Assembly: GCA_016758965.1 (NCBI GenBank)
Contig: JAEPRB010000082.1
Location: forward strand, 62,001-126,000
Direction of reading: 5' to 3'
DNA: 64,000 nt
Source of the DNA: Circinella minor
Lineage: Eukaryota > Mucoromycota > Mucoromycetes > Mucorales > Lichtheimiaceae
The notes under the pieces: generated by a model
Told to the model about the DNA's origin: nothing
Seen by the model: only the letters and a program-made list of their open reading frames with translations
The model's database searches: none
Shown here: one piece after another, positions 47,661 through 59,986 of the stretch
Layout of the letters: each line of letters opens with the position of its first letter
How positions within the stretch are numbered: the first letter of the stretch is position 1
Made by a program: the position numbers and the translations under genes

Positions 47661-49578
47661 TATTTAAAAAAAAAATAGAAATTTATAATGAATAGAAAAA
47701 AAAATAGGAAAAAGAAAAAGAAGTGAGATGTCAATTTGCTTTCACTATTGAATCAGTTTAAAAAGAATTTTTAAAGACAATTTTTTTTTCTTATTATGCG
47801 ACACAAACTTTATTTTGACCTACATGAGATCAGGCGCAGTCCTAGCTCGCTTGTTGGCGTATGTGAACGCTGAGCATCAGTTTAAAAGATAGGCTAACTA
47901 CAATAGTTTACGGTGATAAATCATTAAATATAACACTTCTTCTTTTTAGAATAATAAGTGTAATTTATTTATATAATTTATTTACAAAGATACAAAATGA
48001 TTAATGAAAGCAAAACTAAATAATGAATCCATGCATTTAGTGAAAGAAAAGTATAAGGCTCCGCGTTATTTTTTTTTACTAAAACATTCCATTTGATTAT
48101 GAACATAGTGAAAAAGACTTCCCTTCACCTCTTAAAAATTTAATGGTCACCTACATTATATTGATTCTGAACTCATGTTAATTGAATTGCTTTATAAAAA
48201 CATAAATTTTGTGGGCATTTTACTGGAAGAATCGAAAAAAAATAAAGTAGGGTGAAGATCCTTTGCCTCCATTTCTTATGTCACGTTACACAATAAATGA
48301 TGTGCTATTATATTAGATTTATTTAGAAAATTATTATTCGAAGATTTTCTACCATTTATTGATGAATTGTAATCAATATTTTTGCTTAGATATTTTAGTT
48401 CATTATTAATCCAATAAAGGAAGATTTATAATTTATATGAACTGACATGTTGAGACCGAATAAATATCAGAGTCTTGAAACTTTTCATGACTCCATTCTC
48501 ATATGGATCAAGGGCAGTTGTACATGTTTTCAAATGCTTATATATTTTTTTGTTGTCATGTGGATGGGTATACATAACAACCTTTTTTGGGGATAATTAA
48601 TATCAAAATATATGTTCACATTTGACCTAATCCGTCTGTTGGTTCAAGAAGAAAAAATGCTATCCTATTATTAAAAGCCACATATATAAAATAACTCATA
48701 TTATTCTACCTATATTGTACAGTAAGGTTTTCAATCTGATAACTAGGTGTCTCGGAAAAGCTAAAGAATTGAAAATGAATTAAAGTGATTGTTTCAGAAA
48801 AATAGTTATGGTTGTAGGTATCCTGTCCTATCCGAAAAAGCTTCAAAGATCGTACAGACATTTGAGATTTAGTAGTAGAAAAAATAATACGTAATACAAC
48901 TTTTAAAAGATTATAAAGATTTAGGATACGTAGAAAAGTTTATATGATTGGTATGGTACACGGTATAGATTAAATACAGTATATCATATATCTTACTATG
49001 TAATTGATTATAATGTTGTAAGATCATTGTACGAAGATATAATAATCTACCATAATATTGTTAATCGACATGCTTATCCGCGAAATATAAAGGATAGATA
49101 ATAGCATTTAGATATAGAAATATTAGGATTGATATATTCTATTTATAAATATTGCTTATTAATATTAGATATATATTAGTTAGACGTTAAACTAGTCTCT
49201 GATGTTTTGGCGTATATAAATAAAGGGTTTCCTGACATCTGGAAAACCATTATTGTTTTTAGTATCATATCTTCTTAGGCCCTCATTTCTTTCTATCTAT
49301 TTCTTTATACTACGGTTCATTATACAAACTAACTAATTGAGCCTAATTGTAGGTATACAGTAATTCGTCATACGCTATTACATTATTATCCAGAGGGTCT
49401 CAGATGTACATAGAACGCAACTCATGATTATCATTATATGACGTACTATCCTAATCCAAATGTTTCTCAATTACGACAAATAAAGGGACAGCAACGACAA
49501 TAATAATAATAATAAAAGAAGCAAAAAAAGTTGTAATAGTACATAATATACAAGTAAAACAAAAATTACAAGATAAAA
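47661..49578. other. Intergenic; second copy of duplicated noncoding DNA
   Basis: About 1.9 kb. Matches 34115-35670 up to about 49220, with an insert near 48530-48715. After 49220 it is unique. No coding sequence is kept open between the copies. Confidence 0.6.
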
Positions 49579-49992
49579 TTATAAAGAAATCTGTTGATCT
49601 GGGTGGTGGGAAATAACTATCAACTGCGGATAATGATGGCTTTTATGAAGCGAAAATTTTAACAAGAATTGTATGCATTTTTCACTGGACAAGATGAAAA
49701 ATACACCATAAGTGACCACAGCAAAAATTCCATTATTTTCAAGTAATACACTAAGAATTTCAAAAAATATTGTTAAGTCAAAAAGACACAATGATAGTAA
49801 GTAGTCAAAAGGTAATTCCCAACCTTGAATAGTAAAAGGGTATTGATTAATACGACGATAACTATAAAGTAATGTTATAGCCACAAAAAAGCAAAATATT
49901 AAGGCTATCAAAACATACAGCTTCTCATCATATACCACGATAAAAATCATCATAAAGTCATTTAGTAATGGATAATTGAAGTCACATGACAC
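49579..49992 (-). CDS. Small hypothetical membrane protein
   Basis: An uninterrupted frame of 137 residues with three or four hydrophobic stretches (about 22-45, 60-82 and 85-110) and a His-rich polar end. It stands alone, has no recognisable family and could be one exon of a longer gene or a fragment of a receptor-like protein. The length is unusual for chance in this AT-rich sequence, which is the main support. The start is the first ATG. Confidence 0.4.
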   Translation of the reverse strand: MSCDFNYPLLNDFMMIFIVVYDEKLYVLIALIFCFFVAITLLYSYRRINQYPFTIQGWELPFDYLLSLCLFDLTIFFEILSVLLENNGIFAVVTYGVFFILSSEKCIQFLLKFSLHKSHHYPQLIVISHHPDQQISL

Positions 49993-50340
49993 TGCATTTA
50001 ATACATTGATTACGCATGATACGTTGAGAAAAAATATATAAAAGATGCAGTTATCATGATAACCAAGGCAAGATTAATTAAAAATAGAATATTACTGTCT
50101 ATACTTTATCTATAAGAATCTCTTGAGATTGATAGTTCGGGATCATAAAAAGACTCATGATTCTTTTATAATAGTAAAAAGTGTAGCATTGAGTATAATT
50201 ACAAAATTGAGTGCAATTTCTTGCTGTACAAAATGTACTTTTTAATTATTATTTAAAGTTGTTGGCTGCCACTTTATAAAGCAGTGTTTTTTTATTATTC
50301 AATTGGTTGTGTATAACGGTGGATATACTGTATTAGTATT

Positions 50341-50433
50341 TATAGTATAGTATAGTATAGTATAGTATAGTATAGTATAGTATAGTATAGTATAGTATAG
50401 TATAGTATAGTATAGTATAGTATAGTATAGTAT
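50341..50433. repeat. TATAG pentanucleotide satellite, 18 copies
   Basis: Eighteen exact tandem copies of TATAG followed by TAT, 93 bp. It is uninterrupted, so recently expanded. It is upstream of, not inside, any supported gene. Confidence 0.97.
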
Positions 50434-51120
50434 GCTAAAAGATTGGTAAAAGATTTTCACGTTAAAATTATTCAAAAGCTTCTTTTAACTGTTCAAAGCA
50501 AGCTCATCATTGAATATACAAGTATGGTTGATATATAAAATGAGGCTCACGGTGGTAAAACGTTGATTGATTTGCTTCTTAGCTTTAAAAATGATTGAGC
50601 CATTTGGAGTCTTGATGTTGGTTTGTAGAGGATCATTTCGATTAAATATATTAATGTATAATATAATACTTTCTTTTGTTTTCATGACTGATGAAAAAAT
50701 AATCCACTTCCTCTATATGAATTCCGAGATCTGGTAATTTGGTTATAGACTTATGCAGGGTTGAGTTTAGCAACACAATTTTGGTTGCATATTATTTAAA
50801 ATAGGAAAACGCATCAGTCGAATTATTTACTGGGGTATTTTATCAATCATTTTGTTTGTTTTTTTTTTTCACCACGTGTATACACACGAACACTACACCA
50901 AAAAAAAACCATATTTTTTCATTGAGCTTTTGATATCATATCCAACCTAATATTACCATTATTATTTTGTCTATTGTTTACTGGGTACTACAAAAAAAAG
51001 CATTCTTAATTTTGAATGCTTACTCGTGATGGAAGTTCCCCTCAAACTTTAAAAAAAAAAAAGGTCCTCATCAATTACTTGAGGATGAGGATGCTTTTAT
51101 GAGAACAAATAAAAATAAAA

Positions 51121-51860
51121 TGATAATAAAGATCAGTAATATACCTGGTAGAACTAAAACAAAGATTACAAAGTTATCTGAAGTAACTATCAGTAAAAAA
51201 AAAAAATGATAACGGGAGCAGATGGGATGGTATTATCCATGATAGGACTTATTTTGTGTTACGTTAACAAACCGATTCACACAAAAATGTGTTTTTTTGC
51301 AGCTGTTATGTTATGTATATAAATCGTCATCTGCATCCCTTAACTTGTCCCCTTCTCTCTTTTTATTTATTTTCCCATCCATGAATGCATAGGTATATGC
51401 ATATAAAAGAGTAAATCAATCTTACTCCCAGATTCTTTAGTATTACGCAGAAGGCTTTTTTTTTTTTATAAAAAGAAAAAGATAATTTTTCAAATTGAAA
51501 GTCTTTCTTTAGAACAAATTATCAATGAACGATAACGATTACCGTTTTCAACTAAATCCGCGTCTCTCTCTTTTTTTTTCAAGTATTATCGGGTCAATAA
51601 TTGAATAAACGTTATCGGGAAAAAAAAAGAAAGAGAGAGAGAGACAACACATCACACACACAAATCTTATTATCATTGAGGCTCTCTTTTATACTTATCC
51701 ACTAAGATAAAAAAAAATGTCGGTTTACTCGATCCATGTTGGGATACACACACACACATTTCATCACCTTTCAATTTTTCTTATCTTTTTTTAGTTGATG
51801 TGAAAAAAAAAAAATTCAAAACAATAAAAGATAACAATCGAGTTTTTTTATTATCATTTT
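51121..51860. promoter_or_regulatory. Cluster of GATA-factor (HGATAR-like) words before the permease gene
   Basis: About a dozen HGATAR words on either strand are seen between 51121 and 51860, for example TGATAA at 51121 and 51208, TGATAG at 51240, CGATAA near 51530, TTATCG near 51586 and 51613, and AGATAA near 51704 and 51828. Fungal nitrogen regulators of the AreA/Nit2 type bind HGATAR and control purine and pyrimidine permeases. AT-rich DNA gives such words by chance, so this is only suggestive. Confidence 0.3.
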
Positions 51861-52064
51861 ATTTGTCAAAAAAAAAAGTGGGACATGATTGTCAGATATG
51901 CATAAAATGTATTATAAACATGAATATAAATATAATATTATTCTTTTTTTTTTTACTCTAATTCTTTTTTTTTTCTTTTTCTTCTTCCATATTCCGACTA
52001 CTACCCCCCAAATACATAAACAAGCTTTTATTTTTAAAAAAATAAAATAAATATAAGCAAAAGT

Positions 52065-54078
52065 ATGACTACAGTAGCCAAAAAAGATGAAACTTGGCAT
52101 CTTTCAGTTGAGTCATCTTCAACAAGTGATAATGAACGACATGACCATCTAATTATTCCAGGAGAAGAAATATCAGGTTTAGTGTTTACTGGTATACCTT
52201 GGCTACATCATGAAGATGGTTGGAAAGCAGGTTTAAAAGATACTTTAACAAACTACTTTCCTCGATATAAACTAAAGCGATCAGGTGTGTACTACTACTA
52301 CTACTACTGCATATTACATCTCAATTTTCATTGGTACCTTATATATAATAATAATAATTAATAATAATTTTTATTATTATTATTATTAGGAACTGTCAAT
52401 GTGGATGAAAGACCTGAATTTTTTCAATCAATCGCTTATGGTATTCAACATGCACTTGCAATGTTCAGTGGAACAGTCGTTATTCCTATCGCTATGGGAT
52501 TCGATCCAAATACTTCTTTATTTTTTTCGGGTATATCAACTATCATTTTTTTCATTTGTACAGGGGGTCGAGTACCATCCTATCTTGGAAGTTCTGGTTC
52601 TGTAATTAGTGCAATAGTTGCTGCAACAGGATATAATGCAACTACATCTACTACTGGTATGAATGAGAATATTCCCATAGCTCAAGGTGGTATTATTGTT
52701 CTTGCTCTACTTTACGCACTCATTTCATTACTGGTCATCTTATTTGGATATAAATGGGTTGAATTTCTTATGCCTCCAAGTACGTTTTATAAAATTAAAT
52801 TTTTACTTTTATTATTATTATTATTACATATTTTCTCATGCCGATTTATTATTATTCTTTAGTTGTAACTGGTGGTGTAGTTGCAGGCATTGGACTTCAT
52901 TTGGGTTTTTCTGCATTTAATCAAGCAACTGCGACTCCGTTTGATTTCTACATGGCTTTAGCTACAGTATTAGCAATTATGCTTATCTCTGTTTATTGTC
53001 CTATAGCATCTATTCGACGGGTATCCATTTTAATTGGTTTAATCTTTGGATATGTTGTTCATATTATCTGTGGTGTTACAGGTGTAGGTTATCCAGTCGA
53101 TTTCTCTCAAGTTGTTTCTGTACCTTGGATTCGAGGTCCAATTATTTCTGGTCCTATTGTCTTTGATAAAACAGCTATTAGTACTATTTCACCTCTTGTT
53201 GTTGTTATTCTTGCCGAAAATATGGGGTAAAAAAAAATTATAATCAAATTTTTCTATTCAAAATGAGACACTAAAATAATTTTATATAGACACATTAAAG
53301 CTATTAGTTCATTGACTAATGTACCTATGGAAAAATATCTTGGACGCGCATATCTTGGTGATGCTCTTTCAACATTAATGGCAGGTTGTGTTGGTGCTTC
53401 ACCATTAACTACTTATGCTGAAAATATTGGTGTTTTGGTAAGTAAATAGAATAAACGAAATTAGAATTATATTCGGTTTATTAATATATATATATATATG
53501 AATATAGTCTGTCACACGTATCTTTTCACCTTTGGTGATTCTTGCTGCAGCACTTGTTGCTATCATTTTAGGATTTATTTCAAAATTTGGTGCTGTTGTT
53601 AAAAGTATTCCTGATGGTGTTTTTGGTGGAACTACTTTGATTTTATATTCATTAATTGCTATTACTGGTATTCGAGTATGGGTTGTAAATAAAATTGATT
53701 TTTCTGGTAAGTAAAAAAAAATATACATATTTTGAAAATATATACTAATTCTAATGTAAATTATTCTTATTTATTATAGATCCGCGTAATCTTTTTGTTG
53801 GTGGTATTCCCCTTATTTTGGCAGCTGTTATGACAGAAAAAACACTTGTTATCAATGATTTTCAATTAGATGCAGTGGGTGCAAGTACATTTGCTTCTAT
53901 TATTTTATATCAAGTATTAAGAGGTATTGATGGATATAAAGAATATTATATGTGGATTAAGAAACAATATCGTTATTATAAATATGGTGAAGAAAAAGAA
54001 AAAGAAAATCAAGTTAATGTATCACAACAAGAAGTTAATTCAATTTCAAGTGTTTCAAAACAAGAACAAGAAAAGTAA
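52065..54078 (+). CDS. NCS2 nucleobase permease, UraA/RutG-like signature
   Basis: Six exons, 52065-52284, 52390-52779, 52863-53226, 53290-53437, 53508-53706 and 53780-54078, give 539 residues. After a polar N-terminus come 12-14 hydrophobic segments. Diagnostic words are FFQSIAYGIQHALAMFSGTV in the first core helix, GSSGSVISA in the helix 3 region, AENMGHIKA and, in the NCS2 signature position, TTYAENIGVLSVTR. The AENIGV form resembles bacterial uracil/xanthine permeases UraA and RutG more than the QNNGVI form of fungal UapA/UapC. Function: proton-coupled import of a nucleobase, probably uracil or a purine, at the plasma membrane. The tail is Glu/Lys/Gln-rich. The six introns-and-exons layout shows it is a resident fungal gene whatever its origin. 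Confidence 0.9.
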
Positions 54079-54763
54079 ATCTTGTCGTCCCCTCCCCACT
54101 TCCCTCATCATTTTTTATAACTCATTAGATATATATATGTATGTAATCCTTTTCTAACTTTTATACTTTCTATTATACATATACATAATTTTCTTTTATC
54201 ATTTGTTTTTCTTTTTTCTTGTCATTTTCACTTGTTTTTTTGTATCATCTAATCTTTTCTTCTTTTTATATATATTTATATTATATCATTCATCATCTTT
54301 TTTTTTTACACTTACAAACCTACTAATAATATTTTTACTATCCGAAACATTGAAAAAGAAATTTGTTGTAACGGTAAAATCGTAAAAAGTTTGAATTGAT
54401 AAAAAACGAGAAAAAAAATCAAATATGGAAAAAAAAAAAGAAAAGAATAACAACCAATTTTTGAAAGTTATAAAAGTGCGTTAAGTATGTGTGTGCGTTT
54501 GTACGTGTGTGTTTGATATGTGGGGTTGATGAAATATAAAAAAAAATAAAAAGAGAAATTTGAAATCCAACAAGTTATAAAAGAATAATAATAATAAAAA
54601 AAAAAAAGATGAAACAAGTTGCAATATTTTACATCAGAATTATAAGAAAAAAGAGAAAAAGAGAAAAAGAAAAAAAACCACATTTTTTAACAGGAACTGA
54701 TGGGCGCCAAGAAAGAAAAAAGAGAGAGAGAAAAAGCAAAATAACCAATTTGTTTTTTTTTTT
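54079..54763. other. Convergent 3' flanks of the permease and SCD6 genes
   Basis: About 685 bp, T-rich on the left half and A-rich on the right half, as expected for two facing 3' ends. No gene seen. Confidence 0.6.
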
Positions 54764-56899
54764 TTAAGCAATAGGCTTAGGAGCAAAGTTCTAATGGATA
54801 ATAATAATAATAGTAAATGATAATAATGATAATAATAGTCAATTATTAAAAGTATTTTTTTTAAAAAATAACGCGACTAAAATTATGCATTATAACTTAC
54901 ACCACGGTTGTTGTTACCACGGAAACCATATCTTCCACCACCACGTTGGTAACCGCCGTTACCACGTCCACGATAACCTCCACGACCACGGAAACCACGA
55001 TATCTTGGACGATCCACAGATGCTTCACCAAATGTTTCCAAATTAAGTTTTCGTTCTTCATGGAACTTGGTTCGACGATCAATTCCATTTTGATCTTGTT
55101 CACTACGTTCCTTGGATTCACAAGAAATATTATCAAAGAAACTCTTATCCTATAATATTATCAATAAATTTAAAGTCAAAACATGATCACTTTCGCTTCT
55201 TTACTTTCCTTTCCTTTCCTTTATATAAATATATATTTATTTACCTTATCATAGAATGATTCATCCGAAGGAGGAATAACAACTTCTTCATCTTCTTGAG
55301 CTTCATCATTATTAGCAGTGTTGTTAGAAGTATTGACATTATTGTCATCAACGTGGGTAGTGGTTTCATCGACACTTTGTTCTTCTTCTTCATCTCCAGT
55401 TTTCTTTGTAACTTCTTTTAACAATTCATCTTTCTTAAACTTGGCATTAGATGATTCAAAGTCAAAATCAGACTTGGGGATTTCAATAGGTTGTTTATTG
55501 TTATTGATGGTATTATTGTTGTTATTATTATTATAATGACGTGGTCCAGTTCGTCCACCAGCATTATAATTATTATTATTATTGTTATTATATCGGCGTT
55601 GACGATTATGTTGTTGTTGGTGTTGGTGTTGTTGTTGCTGATGATGATGACCACGTTGTTGATCATCTTCCTTTTCATCCTTTACAATTTCCAAATTATC
55701 CAAACCATCTTCCAAAGCTTTGACAGCAATTTCAGTTGAAACATGACCTTGATCCTTTGATAATGATTCAATTTCATTATTTGGTTTTTCAGCAATAATA
55801 GGTTCTTCACGTACACCAGTAAGACCTGGAGCAATAGGAGCAGAAGGTTGTTGCTGTTGCTGTTGTTGCTCAGTTGACATACCAGGCATACCACGGTTTC
55901 CAAGTGGAGCTTGAGTACGCGATGGTTGTTGTTGTTGCTGTTGTTGTTGTTGTTGCATGGCAGGATTAGGTGCTCCACCCATTGGTCCTGGTGGAGGCAT
56001 ACCATACATAGGAGAACCCCAATATTGTTGAGGGTGTTGTTGCTGCTGTTGCATAGGTGGATAGGGAGGCATCATATAAGGATTCATACCAGCATTGGCA
56101 CCATAACCTTTCATAACAGAGTTCTATACATAATTTTTTAGAAAAAGTTTAAAAGAAGGTTTAATATGTGTGAAAAGAAAGAAATTAGGGGGGAGGCCAA
56201 GAAAAGCATTCATAAAAGTAGAATAGTGAAATAGGGAGTATACGTGTTGGTATATATGTGGGGAAAAGTGAGTGAGCGTGTGTATGTGTGCACGTAAGCT
56301 AAAGCACAAACCCCATTATTATTAAATAGATATAAAAAAAATAAAAATAAAAAGAAAAAAACTTACCATGATGGCTGGATCGTTAGGCATGTTAGCAGGT
56401 GGTGGTGGAGGAGGTGCAGGTTTAGCAGGTGGTTCAAAGATTTTCAAATCTTTAATGTCTGATCCACGAAACACGACAAATTCAAACACATTTTCAGAAG
56501 GAGGAATTTCTTCTTCTGGATTTCCTCGTCGACCTTCAGTACCAAACGACCTCACTTGATAATAAAATGACAAAAAAAAAAAAAAAGTAAGAGTTAAAAA
56601 TCAGTTTTAGTCTTCCAGAAAAAATATAGATTTTAAAAGTTAAATATATATAAATAAAACTAACCTTGTTCCAAAGCGACGGTTGATTCTTCAGTATTCA
56701 AACTATGAAGTGTACCCTCATAACGGATGTCACTATTGCTTGTAAGCTATAAAAGTTTTTTTTTTAAAACAATGGTTAATTATTGTTTTTATAAACGATT
56801 ATATTCAATTTAAAAAAATAAAATAAAGTTATATGATGAGAATTAAAAGTTATATATACTTGCCGATATTTTTGACCCAATGAAGTTCTGTCCACTCAT
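54764..56899 (-). CDS. scd6: Scd6/Lsm14 family mRNA decapping-activator and translation repressor
   Basis: Six exons on the minus strand, 56899-56864, 56746-56665, 56554-56367, 56123-55245, 55149-54901 and 54790-54764, encode 486 residues. The Lsm14 domain is at about 1-80 (FIGSKIS, SDIRYEGTLHSLNTEES, VRSFGTEGRRG, VFEFVVFRGSDIKDL). A Pro/Gln/Met-rich region follows, then the FDF box (about 330-350, KSDFDFESSNAKF), the FFD box (SFYDK and DKSFFDNISC), the TFG box (HEERKLNLETFG) and an RGG tail. The family binds mRNA, eIF4G or eIF4E-transporter and Dhh1/DDX6 and is a core P-body component. Intron 1 uses a GC donor: only GCAAGT at 56863 keeps phase and restores KISLTSNSDIRYEG. CAG/CAA and AAT repeats make exon 4 low-complexity. 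Confidence 0.94.
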
Positions 56900-57701
56900 G
56901 TTTCTTTTTTTTTATGGGAAAAAAAAAAAGGGTGTATGTGTGGTGAAGAAAAAAAAAGAAGGCGAAATGGTGTTGACGTCTATGGCTATTGAGCTCTTAA
57001 GTGGATGAAATGTTAAAATACCGATAGCGGACCTCGTTATTTTCTTTTTCTCTTTTTCTTTGTTTTAAGTTGCTAGAAGTCTTTCAACCCTCCAACTAGC
57101 AAAAGAATATATATTTGGACTGAAATACTTAATCAAACTTATCAAATGCTTTAATTATGTATTTTATTATTATCATATATAAAAGGACTGTTAATCATTT
57201 ACTATAGAATAAAAGTCTATTGAATTAAATATGTCAAAAAAAAAGGGAAATAGTAGATTTTGTAATAGTAGTACGAGAACAAAAAAAGTTGCATAATGAA
57301 TATATACTTTATTTTGAAGGGAGGGTGGTTACATTAAACTATAGAAAATTATTTGTGTACTCCAAAATGAAATAAAAAGTATGATTACATTTATAATACT
57401 TAACCAAAAGTGAATCAAAATAAACATTTAATAATCATAAATATATACACATATTTACTCTTATATAAGAACAAAATGATACTAAATGTCATTATCTTTC
57501 ACATCATTAATAATATGTTTATATTGATTCGATTATTCTGTTTGATAGCTACTTGTTTTTTTTTTTTGTAAGCTTTTGTAGTTCTAATGCATCATCAATC
57601 TATTCTTTACCCTGTTAAAAAGGTAACACTCCGAAGAAAAAAAAAAAGAGAGAGTACACTTTTTTGATTTTCGATCAATTAAAAAACTTTCTTGATATAA
57701 A
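56900..57701. other. Divergent promoter region between SCD6 and NDUFAF7 genes
   Basis: About 800 bp between two divergent start codons. It contains CT-rich words near 57040-57060. No gene seen. A shared bidirectional promoter is possible but not shown. Confidence 0.55.
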
Positions 57702-59622
<1,921 letters not shown>

Positions 59623-59986
59623 AAATAATAAAATTATTTAATAATAATAATAAAAAAATGTACAATAATATTTAATAATAATAAATAAATAAATCAGGTT
59701 AATTATATATATATTATCAGTAAATAATAGTAGTAAGTAGTAGTGATAGTGATATACTAATATTATATAAAAGGATTTTTTTTTTTTTGACATCATTAAA
59801 TAGTTTAATTATGTTTCCTAGCCTCCCTCACTTATATTTAGATATTTTCTTTCACAGCAACCAACCAAATGTTGGCAATTTTTTTTTTTACACTCGCAAA
59901 AACAAAGGCCGGGGGAGGAGGGGGAAAGTCGATTCATCCAGAAGAGTTAAGTTCGCGTCCTTAACCCAGTTCATTTTAATAGTAAA
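59623..59986. other. Intergenic between NDUFAF7 and MIC60
   Basis: About 360 bp: AT-rich 3' flank with TAATAA-like polyadenylation words, then a G/C-richer stretch near 59910-59940 that should be the MIC60 promoter and leader. No gene seen. Confidence 0.6.

Larger units (their letters stand above)
49993..52064. other. Intergenic upstream of the NCS2 permease
   Basis: About 2.1 kb containing a TATAG satellite (50341-50433), a weak 66-codon ORF at 50485-50685 (minus, not annotated) and the likely promoter of the permease with clustered GATA words. CT-rich stretches near 51340, 51562 and 51950 are typical of fungal promoters. Confidence 0.6.

Noticed and set aside
50341..50433. Regular repeat considered as a CRISPR-like array
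   Set aside because: Unit is 5 bp with no spacers; simple satellite in a eukaryote.
50485..50685. 66-codon ORF on the minus strand with an ATG start
   Set aside because: No family recognised with confidence, no upstream exon, and no supporting conservation.
55418..55739. Several Ile/Asn/Val-rich ORFs on both strands
   Set aside because: Shadows of the Gln/Asn/His-rich repeats in SCD6 exon 4.
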